A stretch of 64,000 nt of DNA from Paenibacillus mellifer (GCF_023195895.1 NZ_JALPRK010000003.1:62001-126000), one strand, 5' to 3'. Positions 8,274-16,107 are shown, counted from the first letter of the stretch. Program-made: numbers and translations. Notes: generated from the letters alone by a model not told the origin.

Positions 8274-8902
8274 CCCCGAAATTTTGCAAATGCCAAATCA
8301 TAATCGGCAAAATCATGCACTTCTTCCAGCACGACCGTTGCCGTCTTCGCTTTCTCCAATGCGGCGTACCGCGTGTCGTCGATCGGCTGCTTGATCCGGT
8401 TCCCGGTCGGCAGCTCCAAGACGGCGAAATTCCGCGTTTTGTCTTGGTACTCCGTTTTGTACACGCCAACCAGATCGACATCCGTCGTGACCGACACCTT
8501 GAGCTCGGCCAGGTCCTTCTCAGCGGACGCCTGATCCGGATAGGATTTCAACGTCGTCCAAGAGGACAAGCGCACTTCATTCTTCTGATTCTCGTCCGTG
8601 GTCAGCTCGGCATCCATGAACTGCAGGATCCAGATTTTGTCCCCGGTGGCATAATTTCCGTCGTTCGGCAGCAGATCGTTATCGGGCAAAATGGTCATGT
8701 CGCTGCCCACCAGATCGCCGACCGTCGCTTCCACGATTTTATAATCCCAAGGTACTCGGGCGGTCGATAATTCCGACTCCGAACCGGTATCGGTGGAGAA
8801 GACACTGGTCGTATTGCCGCAGGCTCCGAGTACCGCCACGGACAACACCAGCATCAGCGTAACGAAGAATCGCCGCGCCCAAGGCTGCTTCGAATATTGC
8901 AT
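8261..8902 (-). CDS. DUF4247 family lipoprotein
   Basis: A 213-residue secreted protein with a Sec signal peptide (RRFFVTLMLVLSVAVLGACG); the lipobox LGAC gives a lipidated cysteine near residue 28. The mature part matches the DUF4247 family as I remember it, and no catalytic motif is evident. It is tightly coupled: 13 bp overlap with DUF350 downstream, and its start directly abuts the stop of the ATP-grasp gene upstream. AGGAGTG precedes the ATG. Anchored on the outer face of the membrane, it could be the extracytoplasmic partner of DUF350 and the channel. Function unknown. Confidence 0.82.
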   Translation of the reverse strand: MQYSKQPWARRFFVTLMLVLSVAVLGACGNTTSVFSTDTGSESELSTARVPWDYKIVEATVGDLVGSDMTILPDNDLLPNDGNYATGDKIWILQFMDAELTTDENQKNEVRLSSWTTLKSYPDQASAEKDLAELKVSVTTDVDLVGVYKTEYQDKTRNFAVLELPTGNRIKQPIDDTRYAALEKAKTATVVLEEVHDFADYDLAFAKFRGWAK

Positions 8903-10105
8903 TTATTTCACTCCTAACGCGATAAAATGACTGGTATTGCCGGTAATCGGTCCTCCGGCTCGCCCCAGCAGGCCGCACGGGGTCCCGTTCAGGACGAACA
9001 GGCCGGTCAGTAAATGGCGCTCGCCAACGATCGTGTCGATCCGCGCCAACTCGGCTCTTTTTTGATACACCGTAGGGAACAAGACACTGCTATCAAAGCC
9101 CTCCTGATCCTCCAGCTCCAGCCTGCCCTCCTCATCGAAGAGGCGCACCGAGCCGCCTTCGCGACCAAACATCGATTTGGACACAAAATCACCGGAGAAG
9201 ACCGGCTTGTTATAAGTCGGCAGCACGTATTTGGCAATGGCCTGGCGTTCGTCTTCATCAAAGAGCAAACCCAGCTCGTAAAGCCCCCAGACTGCGGCAA
9301 GCAATCCTTTGGATTGCAGCAAAATGCTATGCGGCCCGTTAAAAATGGTCAGACGACCGGTTTCGATCGCGTAGCTCAACGCCTCGCCGGCATCGTCCAC
9401 CGCCATCCATTCCTTCGGATATAACGCAAACATTCGCTCAATGATACGGCCTTCTTGATTCTTAAGCGTCCCCTCGTCAACCCAAAGTTCCAAGCAATCT
9501 TCATAGTGGAGATCCAGGCCGCTGTGACGGCCCAATGCCTCGATTGTGCCGGAATCCTCCAGATGCCAGCCGTAATCGACGCAGGCCACGGTGTCCGGCC
9601 GCTCAAGCGCCCAGGCTTCCGCCACCAGGTCCTTCATCCGCGTATTGGGCGAGGTATACCCCGCATGCTCCATCAGCCACGGGGTAGCGATCGAAGCCTC
9701 AACGTAACCGGTTGGCGTATCAGCATTCAGCTCCAGCAGCTTGATGGTGCCGTCGTTCGCCACGGCAAAATCAAAACGCGCGTAGCGGCTGATCACCCCC
9801 GGCTCCGGCAGCGGGAACTGATCGAGCATCGTCCACAGGATCGGCGGGATGCCGATCAGCTCATACAGATCCGGCCGGCGATGGACATAGCGCACGGCCT
9901 TGTCGAGAATGCGCCACAACGCGGCGGCCGCCTGCTCCAGCTCCTCGTAAGTCGCCTTCGGCATCAACACCAGTTGGTCGATCCAGTACTCCTCTTCTTC
10001 GAGATCCGCCCAGGTAAACCCCAGCTCGGCTAGCTTCGCGACCCGCTCGCCCCGGTCGGGATGCGGCCGGCCCACGACTTCGAAAATGCTGCTCCCGTCC
10101 GTCAT
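8903..10105 (-). CDS. Glutathionylspermidine-synthase-like ATP-grasp ligase (YjfC/YgiC family)
   Basis: A 400-residue member of the GSP_synth family, the ATP-grasp C-terminal half of E. coli Gsp without the amidase domain. Conserved stretches are visible: RFDFAVANDG and LLELNADTPTGYVEA in the substrate/pre-grasp region, LLQSKGLLAAVW, and the ATP-binding SKSMFGREGGSV near residue 310. The family forms amide bonds between a carboxylate and an amine; Gsp itself joins glutathione to spermidine, while the substrates of stand-alone YjfC/YgiC-type proteins are not established. Its ATG overlaps the TGA of the upstream gene (ATGA at 10102-10105). It is the only recognisable enzyme in this operon. Confidence 0.9.
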   Translation of the reverse strand: MTDGSSIFEVVGRPHPDRGERVAKLAELGFTWADLEEEEYWIDQLVLMPKATYEELEQAAAALWRILDKAVRYVHRRPDLYELIGIPPILWTMLDQFPLPEPGVISRYARFDFAVANDGTIKLLELNADTPTGYVEASIATPWLMEHAGYTSPNTRMKDLVAEAWALERPDTVACVDYGWHLEDSGTIEALGRHSGLDLHYEDCLELWVDEGTLKNQEGRIIERMFALYPKEWMAVDDAGEALSYAIETGRLTIFNGPHSILLQSKGLLAAVWGLYELGLLFDEDERQAIAKYVLPTYNKPVFSGDFVSKSMFGREGGSVRLFDEEGRLELEDQEGFDSSVLFPTVYQKRAELARIDTIVGERHLLTGLFVLNGTPCGLLGRAGGPITGNTSHFIALGVK

Positions 10106-10857
10106 CCGCCGAAAGACCCCTTACTGGTGCCGCTGGATCTCGAGCCGGAAAACGAGCTCTTGGAAGAGCCGGACGAGGAACTCGACGAACCGAGCGAGCT
10201 CGATTTCCCGCCGATACCGCCAGCCTTCGAGGAGGTGGAGCGCCGGACGATCGAGCCGGTGGATGAGGTTGAGGTTTTGGGTCGAACGACCGAACCGGCC
10301 ATCGTTTTATTTTGGAATGTCTCGCTGGAATACGATTTCGGTTTGTACGGCGTCGACGATCCTGCGTAGTAACCGCGATGGCTGTCGTACCAGCGGCCGG
10401 ACGAATAGCTGGCCCCGTTGTTGAACAACAGGTGGTACAGCAGCATATCGTCCCAACCGAAACCGGAGTTGTAACCCCCGTAGTTGTTGATGACGGTGGT
10501 GCCGCCCGAACCGCCCGAGCCGTCGGAACCGGAAGCTCCCTCGGCACCCTCTCCATCCTCCTCCAACGGAAGTGGGATGTTCCAGTCCACATTCTTGTCG
10601 AAGTACTGTTTCACTTCTTCCGTCGACCAGGCGACCAGCTTCGGTTCATCCGCCGACGTACCGTTCCCCGAGGCCGTAGCTCCGGCACCCGGAATCAGAA
10701 ATGCGTTAGCCAGCAACGCGATGCCAAGCGACGTCGACAAGACACGGATGGGCTTGCCTTCTGGAGTAAAAAACTTCGATGCGAACGGCTCCTTCACTGG
10801 AGCTGCCTCTTTGGCAGCGGCCGTGTCCGTTCGTGTTGCTTCGTCTTCTTTTGCCAA
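10102..10857 (-). CDS. Membrane-anchored hypothetical protein with Ser/Gly-rich tail
   Basis: A 251-residue protein starting at TTG, with AAGGAGG 9 bases upstream. It has a charged N-terminus (1-32), one hydrophobic segment (VLSTSLGIALLANAFLIPG, ~34-53), an acidic stretch (DGEGAEGASGSDGSGG) and an aromatic block (NNYGGYNSGFGWDDMLLYH). The last ~70 residues are mostly Ser, Gly, Lys and Arg, ending in SKGSFGG. I do not recognise a domain. The layout resembles the DUF1190 (YgiB/YjfM) proteins that accompany YgiC/YjfC in enterobacteria, which also have a Ser/Gly tail, but homology is unproven. Translation is coupled to the ATP-grasp gene. Confidence 0.75.
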   Translation of the reverse strand: MAKEDEATRTDTAAAKEAAPVKEPFASKFFTPEGKPIRVLSTSLGIALLANAFLIPGAGATASGNGTSADEPKLVAWSTEEVKQYFDKNVDWNIPLPLEEDGEGAEGASGSDGSGGSGGTTVINNYGGYNSGFGWDDMLLYHLLFNNGASYSSGRWYDSHRGYYAGSSTPYKPKSYSSETFQNKTMAGSVVRPKTSTSSTGSIVRRSTSSKAGGIGGKSSSLGSSSSSSGSSKSSFSGSRSSGTSKGSFGG

Positions 10858-10887
10858 GACCGATTCCCTCCTTACGAAAAAAACATT

Positions 10888-11103
10888 TTATTCATGCGCG
10901 ATCGGAACGAGCAGCAGCTCCAGCTTGCCCTCGTCGACGTTAAGCCGGCCTTCCACCGTTTCGAACTCCCGGTTGCCGACGACCAGATAATTCACATGCT
11001 CCAACGCAGCCACCATATTCGCGCTCCAAACGCGTTCTTCCAATTCCCGAAGCTCGCCATCCGGGAGCTTTTCGTACAACTTGACGCTCAAGCCGTTGTC
11101 CAA
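10888..11103 (-). CDS. Small acidic hypothetical protein, first gene of the envelope operon
   Basis: A 71-residue soluble protein starting at TTG (11101-11103), with AAGGGTGA upstream. The sequence (VKLYEKLPDGELRELEERVW and VEGRLNVDEGKLELLLVPI) suggests a small beta-rich domain rich in Glu and Leu; I do not recognise a family. It is the first gene behind the ECF-type promoter at 11141-11166 and 30 bp ahead of the next gene, so it belongs to the same transcript. Coding is supported by the ribosome binding site, operon position and unbiased composition. Confidence 0.65.
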   Translation of the reverse strand: MDNGLSVKLYEKLPDGELRELEERVWSANMVAALEHVNYLVVGNREFETVEGRLNVDEGKLELLLVPIAHE

Positions 11104-11140
11104 TGCAGTTCACCCTTTCCATGTACACACTAAGTAATGT

Positions 11141-11166
11141 TACGCATCGGTTCCCGCATAGTTTCA
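11141..11166 (-). promoter_or_regulatory. SigmaW-like ECF promoter of the K+ channel/ATP-grasp operon
   Basis: Read on the minus strand, TGAAAC (11161-11166) is followed after exactly 16 bases by CGTA (11141-11144), then ACATTA. TGAAAC-N16-CGTA is the consensus described for B. subtilis SigW. It sits 38 bp upstream of the first gene. No other promoter-like sequence is evident there, so the operon is probably part of a cell-envelope stress regulon; the cognate sigma factor is not encoded in this window unless it is the ECF sigma at 47358-47819. Confidence 0.65.
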
Positions 11167-11617
11167 TCCTTTGCGCAGGGAGAAAGAGGGAATGAACGCG
11201 GACAAGCCGTCAATAATCAAATTTGTCAAACCCTTCCACAATCCTCCCATCAGCTTACGTCCGTTGGATGGGAAAAGCAATGACAAAATGCGCGGGAAGC
11301 TCTCTGCGCGGCTTCTTAAGTTCACTGGTCTCATTTGCACGAAGATCAACTCGCAAGGCGAACAGTCCTGTACGCTCAATCAGCCTAAACGGAGGGCGGA
11401 TCCACGCCCGAATGAACCTCCAGGCTGGACAGCGCCGTCGCCCGGCACTATACTGAACGCAGGACGAAGCACGTCCCGTACCACTCCGGTTTGGATCATC
11501 ATCCATAGCGGGCACCCTACCCTTTAGGTTAATGGCGCTCCCAAGCGATTGAGGATCAAACTTTAAGGAGCGAATGCGGGGCGTGTTATTTTTTAGGGAA
11601 GGTGGAGGGGGAGTTCG
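11167..11617. other. Non-coding stretch of ~450 bp
   Basis: No gene is supported here. Short frames on both strands (for example minus 11164-11379) lack ribosome binding sites and overlap each other. The last part must contain the promoter of the downstream plus-strand gene, but I see no clear -35/-10 pair. Confidence 0.5.
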
Positions 11618-12292
11618 ATGCGTTTTGAGGAAAAATACGCGGCGTTTCTAGCGTACCATTTGGCACAGAGGTCAGGGGAACGACGAGGACGTTTGGAGCG
11701 TGGACATGCCCATGGGGAGTCCCAGTTCCTGCGGAATGTCTGGTGGCCGCTGCGCGGTGACTTCGAGGGCCTCCATCCGGAGTATGAAGTCAGCGATTGG
11801 CGGGGGCGGTCTTATTTTGCCGATTTCGCCTGGCTGCCGAGGGACGGCGAGTTGAAGCTGCTATTCGAGATTAAAGGCTACGCCGCGCACGTTCGCGACA
11901 TGGACCGGCAAAAGTACGGCCACGAGCTCAACCGCGAAACCTTCCTGCACGCCATGGGCTACCAGGTGATCTCCTTCGCCTACGACGACGTGGAGCAGCG
12001 CCCGGAACTTTGCATCAATCTGCTGCGCATGGTGTTCAGCCGCTACCACCCAGAACGCGCTCCCGTGTCGCGCGGCCTGCTGGCGGAGAAGGAGCTCATC
12101 CGGCTCGCCGTGCGGCTGGCGCGGCCGATTCGACCGGTGGATGTTGAAAGGCATTTTGAGTTGAATCATAAAACAGCGGTCCTTATGCTGCAGAAGGTTA
12201 CCACTAAGGGGTGGTTGAGGCCGGTTCACCGTGGGAAAGGAGAACGCATTGTAAGCTATGAGCTGGTTCGGGGGGTGATGGACTATTTGTGA
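11618..12292 (+). CDS. PD-(D/E)XK nuclease-like domain fused to a winged helix
   Basis: A 224-residue protein with AAGGTGGAGGGGGAG before its ATG. Residues ~30-130 look like a small restriction-endonuclease-like fold: a predicted strand ends in FADF (D69), followed by LLFEIK with E84-x-K86 and then a basic helix (RDMDRQKYGHELNRE). D69/E84/K86 would form a PD-(D/E)XK site of the DUF559/Vsr/Holliday-resolvase type. Residues ~150-224 resemble a winged helix (PVDVERHFELNHKTAVLMLQKV, then a wing GWLRPVHRG). Nuclease activity is inferred from the motif only; it could instead be a regulator that keeps the fold. It stands alone, with a palindrome array after it. Confidence 0.7.
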   Translation: MRFEEKYAAFLAYHLAQRSGERRGRLERGHAHGESQFLRNVWWPLRGDFEGLHPEYEVSDWRGRSYFADFAWLPRDGELKLLFEIKGYAAHVRDMDRQKYGHELNRETFLHAMGYQVISFAYDDVEQRPELCINLLRMVFSRYHPERAPVSRGLLAEKELIRLAVRLARPIRPVDVERHFELNHKTAVLMLQKVTTKGWLRPVHRGKGERIVSYELVRGVMDYL

Positions 12293-12346
12293 TAGAGATG
12301 GGGTTGGATGTAGCGGGATTTGAGGTAGGCGGGGATGTTGGAATGA

Positions 12347-12535
12347 ATTAACGGTAAAAACTGCTGTTAATTTAGAAGGTCAGCATAGTTTTGTCCCGAT
12401 TAACGGTAAAACCTACTGTTAATTAGCTCAAAATGGCGACATGGTGAGAAACACACTAGATTAACGGTAGGTTTTACATGTAATTTGTGATCTCAGATCG
12501 AACTTTAGAAATTAACAGTAGGTTTTGGAGCTAAT
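12347..12535. repeat. Array of four 25-bp palindromes, ATTAAC-N13-GTTAAT
   Basis: Four units start at 12347, 12399, 12460 and 12511, each with ATTAAC, a 13-base centre and GTTAAT (variants TGTAAT in unit 3 and GCTAAT in unit 4). Spacing is 52, 61 and 51 bp. The centres are GGTAAAAACTGCT, GGTAAAACCTACT, GGTAGGTTTTACA and AGTAGGTTTTGGA, so units 1-2 and 3-4 are in opposite orientation. The array fills most of the 366-bp gap between two convergent genes; nothing else is visible in that gap except the terminator at 12620-12645. Confidence 0.85.
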
Positions 12536-12616
12536 TTAGTTTGCCGAACGTCAGCGGAAAGAGATTCTGGTGCGACATGGCGGAGGAGTAGACGGAGAGA
12601 GAGAGACTTTCCACAC

Positions 12617-12645
12617 AAAAAGAGGCGGAACCCCGCCTCCTTCGT
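12617..12645 (-). terminator. Terminator after the ion transporter gene
   Basis: GAGGCGG (12622-12628) pairs with CCGCCTC (12633-12639) across a four-base loop; on the minus strand it is followed by TTTTTG. Confidence 0.85.
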
Positions 12646-12658
12646 AAAATCATCCTCG

Positions 12659-14080
12659 TTACACCAAGAACATCGCCACCACGGTGGTCACGGCGAGGCC
12701 GATGAGCACCGGCTTCAGGTTGCGGCGGGCGAGCTCGAACGGACTCACGCCGCAGATGGCGGCGGCCGGGATGAGCGCCCACGGGATCAACGTGCCGCCG
12801 CCGACCCAGATGGCGGCGACCTGCCCCAGCGCCGTCAATACGGCCGTGCCGGAGCCGATGGCGGTGCCAAACAGCTGGGCGATCGAGCCGGCCAGCGAAA
12901 TGCCCGAGAAGCCGGAGCCGTCCAGGCCGGTGATCGCCCCTGTGACGGCGAGGGTCACGGCGCCGACGATGCCGTTCAGCGGAACGACGTCGGCCAGCGC
13001 CACGCCGAGGTCGTTTACGATCCCGTGCGACGTTTCGGGGAGCACCTGTCCGAACAGCTCCTTGAACGCCGCGTCGCCAAGATAGAAGAATGCGGCGATT
13101 GGGATCACGGGGCCAAACACCTTGAAGCCGAAGGTCAACCCTTCGATCAGGTACGTGGTGACCTTCTCCAGGCCCCGGTTCCGGTGTGCCAGCAGCGTCA
13201 CGCCAATGAGGATCAGCACCGCCGTGCCGCCTACGAGCGCCGTCGCATCGCCGCCCTGCAAATCCAGCAGGAACATGGCGATGACGTCAACGGCGAAGAG
13301 CAGCGGGATCAGGATGGCGAGCCATTTTTCGGCCTGGGGGGAGATCGCTGCCCGGTCCTCCTTACTCGCCGGACGATCCTCGCCAAGCACGCCGCCTGTG
13401 CCTTTCCCGGCGACCAAGCCGTCACGCCACGTCCCGTTCTGCTGATCGCGGCGCATCAGATAGAAGGCGGTTACCGTGCTCACCAGACCCATGACAAGAA
13501 CCAGCGGCACACTCGCCGTCATGACGCTGCTCACCGGCAGGCCCGCGGCATCCGCCGTCAGCTTCGGCGCTCCTTGTATGATATAGTCCCCGGACAAGGC
13601 GATGCCGTGCCCGAACAAGTTCATCGCCACCGCCGCCCCCAATGCAGGCAATCCCACACGAATGGCTACGGGCAGTAAGACGGCGCCGATCAGCGCAACG
13701 GCAGGCGAAGGCCAGAAGAACAGAGAAGTCACCATCATAATGATCCCAATGCCCCAATACGCCATCGTTGGCGTTCGGATGAACCGCGTCAAGGGCGAAA
13801 CCATCGTCTCATTAATGCCCGTGCGAATCAGCACCCGGCTCATGGCCACGATGATCGAGATAATCATGATCGTACCCATTAACTCTTTGGTTGCGTAGAT
13901 AAACGAGTTGAAGATCCCTGACACCGATCCGCTGAGCGTTTCCGTCGCCAGCAGCCCCAGTGTAAAAATCCCCACCACGCAAATCATCGTCGTGTCGCGC
14001 CGCTTGATCAGCAATGCCATAATCAAGACGATAAACGCCAGGTATACATAATGAATCGCCGACAACTCTATCCCTATCAT
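12659..14080 (-). CDS. Ion-transporter-superfamily secondary transporter (carboxylate or Na+/H+ exchanger type)
   Basis: A 473-residue polytopic membrane protein with roughly 11-12 hydrophobic segments in two halves separated by a hydrophilic loop (WRDGLVAGKGTGGVLGEDRPASKEDR, about 215-245). The architecture, the repeated small-residue stretches (FFWPSPAVALIGAVLLP, and LDGSGFSGISLAGS) and the length point to the IT superfamily that includes CitMHS, DcuC and NhaC-like carriers. The substrate cannot be named. A -24/-12 type promoter lies in the 91-bp gap after the sigma54 activator gene, which suggests that the activator controls this gene. AGGGGCG precedes the ATG by 7 bases. Confidence 0.8.
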   Translation of the reverse strand: MIGIELSAIHYVYLAFIVLIMALLIKRRDTTMICVVGIFTLGLLATETLSGSVSGIFNSFIYATKELMGTIMIISIIVAMSRVLIRTGINETMVSPLTRFIRTPTMAYWGIGIIMMVTSLFFWPSPAVALIGAVLLPVAIRVGLPALGAAVAMNLFGHGIALSGDYIIQGAPKLTADAAGLPVSSVMTASVPLVLVMGLVSTVTAFYLMRRDQQNGTWRDGLVAGKGTGGVLGEDRPASKEDRAAISPQAEKWLAILIPLLFAVDVIAMFLLDLQGGDATALVGGTAVLILIGVTLLAHRNRGLEKVTTYLIEGLTFGFKVFGPVIPIAAFFYLGDAAFKELFGQVLPETSHGIVNDLGVALADVVPLNGIVGAVTLAVTGAITGLDGSGFSGISLAGSIAQLFGTAIGSGTAVLTALGQVAAIWVGGGTLIPWALIPAAAICGVSPFELARRNLKPVLIGLAVTTVVAMFLV

Positions 14081-14131
14081 GGAGTCACGCCCCTATTCCT
14101 GCAAATGTGCTATATGCTATGCAGGAGCCCA

Positions 14132-14148
14132 AGCAAGGGTTCGGCCCA
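14132..14148 (-). promoter_or_regulatory. Sigma54 (-24/-12) promoter upstream of the ion transporter
   Basis: Minus-strand TGGGCCGAACCCTTGCT has GG and GC separated by exactly 10 bases and matches YTGGCACG-N4-TTGCW at the invariant GG and GC and at TTGCW. It lies 52 bp upstream of the transporter start and directly after the sigma54 activator gene. This is the expected type of promoter for that regulator. RpoN dependence is inferred. Confidence 0.6.
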
Positions 14149-14171
14149 TGATGTGGCGGAAGTCTCGTTCT

Positions 14172-15989
14172 TTAAACTAAATTATAGTCGCGGATTTTTT
14201 TATAGAGCGTCCCGCGGGAGATGCCCAGCAGTTTGGCTGCATTGCTCTTATTGCCCGACGTGCGCTCCAGCGCCTCCTTCAAAAGTTCCATCTCTTCCTC
14301 GGGGGTGATCCGCGGACGCAGCATTTTGTCCAGCCGATTCGCGTCCTCCGTCTTGGTCATGGAAGAACCGTCAGCATCGCCAACAAACATCATACCCTCA
14401 TTGCCCGTCGCCGCGAACTCCAACTGAGCTTGCTGCCGCTGCAGCGCTTCCGGTAAATGCTCCAGCGTAATTTGCTCATGATCGCTTAAAATCACGCAGC
14501 GCTCGATGACCGCCCGCAATTCGCTCACGTTCCCCGGCCAGTCGTAATTCGCAAACGCCAGCATCACTTCCGGCGAAACAACCGGTAACGCCTTCTGATA
14601 TTGAAGTGAAAAGACGCGTAAATACATTTGCACGAGCGTGCCCAGGTCCTCCCTCCGCTCGCGCAGCGGGGGCACCTTCAGCGATACCACGTTCAGCAAG
14701 TAATAAAGATCGGTCCGGAATTTACCCTCCCGCACAAGCTGCTCCAGATCTTGGCTGGTGCCTGCGAAGATCCGCACCGAGACGGGTACCTCCTCCGAAG
14801 CCCCCATCCGTGTCACCGTACGTCGCTTGATCAAATTCGCCAGCTTCTCCTGAACCTCAGGCGGCAAACATTCGATTTCATTCAAAAAGATCGAACCGCC
14901 GTCCGCCGCCTCCAACCGCCCGGCCTGGCCCGAGGGCTGTCCCGAGAAGGCGCCGCCCTGATAGCCGAACAGCTCGGCTTCGGCTAAACCCGCCGGTACG
15001 GCCCCGCAGCTTAGCGACAAGAAGGGGCCTTCTGCCCGCGCCCCGGCCCGATGGATGACTTTCGCCAACTGTTCCTTGCCCGCCCCGGTTTCCCCGATCA
15101 GCAGCACGGCGGAGTCCGTCTCCGCTAACTTCTTGGCCAGCTTGATCACCATGCCCATGCTCTCCCCGCGACCGCTGATCAAGGCGAAAGGATCCTCATC
15201 ATGGACACGCTGGGTCAACAGACGGGATGCCGCAACCGTCAGCTCGTCGTTCAGCTTTACAAGATGGGTGATGTCCTGCTCAGTCGCCACGCCTCCGATA
15301 ATCCCGCCGCCCGGCTCTATGATCGGCGACGCGTTGATCAGGACATGCGTGCCCTCCCGTGGACGGTGGTAAGCCCCGCGCAGCCGCCGGCCTTCGTCCA
15401 GTATGCTTAATACGACCAGCGCGTCCGGATCAAAATGCTCGCCGATCGTGCGGCCAACGATGTCCGACTTGGCGATGCCGTATACTTCCTCCGCTACCGC
15501 GTTCCAGCCGATCACCGTTCCGTTCCGGTCGACCACGGTCACCGCGTCGCTGACCGTCTCCAGCAGCGCATCGAAATACGCCTCTGCCCGCTGCTGGCGG
15601 TCAACCACCTGCTTCAGCAGGTCCAGCAGCGAGAGATATCCGATGGGCTCCTGTTCGTCATTTACGACCAACGCGGGTCGCCCACTCGTATCGGCACCAT
15701 ACCACCGCGACGCCAGTTCGCTGACCGGAAGAGCCAGCTCCGACTCCCGGAACACTGCCGATACGGCGGCGAACCTTGTTCCGCTAAGCAGCAGACCTTC
15801 GCCGATGCTTCCCCCGCCACAGACTTCAAGCACCTCAGCGTCACCTGGCATCAATAAATACTGCGTCCCGCCCAACTCAACGGCCGCCGTCCGGTCGCCA
15901 TGCAGCGCTGCAAGCAGCGCACTCATCTTCTCTTCCGGCCGAAATCGAACCAGATCCCGCCGGAACGATATTCGTTCATGATTGAACAT
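14172..15989 (-). CDS. Sigma54-interacting activator (CBS-like/PAS/AAA+/Fis), atypical AAA+ motifs
   Basis: A 605-residue activator: an N-terminal region with CBS-like sequence (~30-125), a PAS domain (~135-245), the sigma54 AAA+ domain (~268-500) and a Fis-type HTH at the C-terminus (NKSNAAKLLGISRGTLYKKI). Walker A is intact (GETGAGKE, 299-306). The sigma54-contact loop reads GAFSGQ (346-351) instead of GAFTGA, and Walker B reads SIFLNEIE with Asn370 in place of the usual Asp. These changes may weaken ATP hydrolysis or sigma54 contact. It is divergent from the proline-catabolism genes, as with RocR-type regulators. Its own start lies at 15989, next to TGTTCA repeats. Confidence 0.9.
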   Translation of the reverse strand: MFNHERISFRRDLVRFRPEEKMSALLAALHGDRTAAVELGGTQYLLMPGDAEVLEVCGGGSIGEGLLLSGTRFAAVSAVFRESELALPVSELASRWYGADTSGRPALVVNDEQEPIGYLSLLDLLKQVVDRQQRAEAYFDALLETVSDAVTVVDRNGTVIGWNAVAEEVYGIAKSDIVGRTIGEHFDPDALVVLSILDEGRRLRGAYHRPREGTHVLINASPIIEPGGGIIGGVATEQDITHLVKLNDELTVAASRLLTQRVHDEDPFALISGRGESMGMVIKLAKKLAETDSAVLLIGETGAGKEQLAKVIHRAGARAEGPFLSLSCGAVPAGLAEAELFGYQGGAFSGQPSGQAGRLEAADGGSIFLNEIECLPPEVQEKLANLIKRRTVTRMGASEEVPVSVRIFAGTSQDLEQLVREGKFRTDLYYLLNVVSLKVPPLRERREDLGTLVQMYLRVFSLQYQKALPVVSPEVMLAFANYDWPGNVSELRAVIERCVILSDHEQITLEHLPEALQRQQAQLEFAATGNEGMMFVGDADGSSMTKTEDANRLDKMLRPRITPEEEMELLKEALERTSGNKSNAAKLLGISRGTLYKKIRDYNLV

Positions 15990-16091
15990 AACTACCTCGC
16001 ACGTTGTGAAATTTTACTTGTAAATCTAACACGAAAGCAGGCCGGGTTCAACATTCCATCTACGAGAATCAGGTTGGAGTCCACTATTAAT

Positions 16092-16107
16092 TGTTCATTA
16101 CTGAACA
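16092..16107. promoter_or_regulatory. Inverted repeat TGTTCA-N4-TGAACA and related TGTTCA copies
   Basis: A perfect 6-bp inverted repeat (16092-16097 and 16102-16107). Further TGTTCA copies occur at 16133-16138, followed by TGAA at 16144, and at 16155-16160, the last overlapping the -35 box of the proline dehydrogenase promoter. The cluster lies in the divergent control region between the sigma54-type regulator and putB, a good position for a shared operator. The protein that binds is unknown. Confidence 0.5.

Noticed and set aside
11164..11379. 71-codon minus-strand frame upstream of the envelope operon
   Set aside because: It would overlap the -35 of the ECF promoter, lacks a convincing binding site, and has no recognisable relatives.
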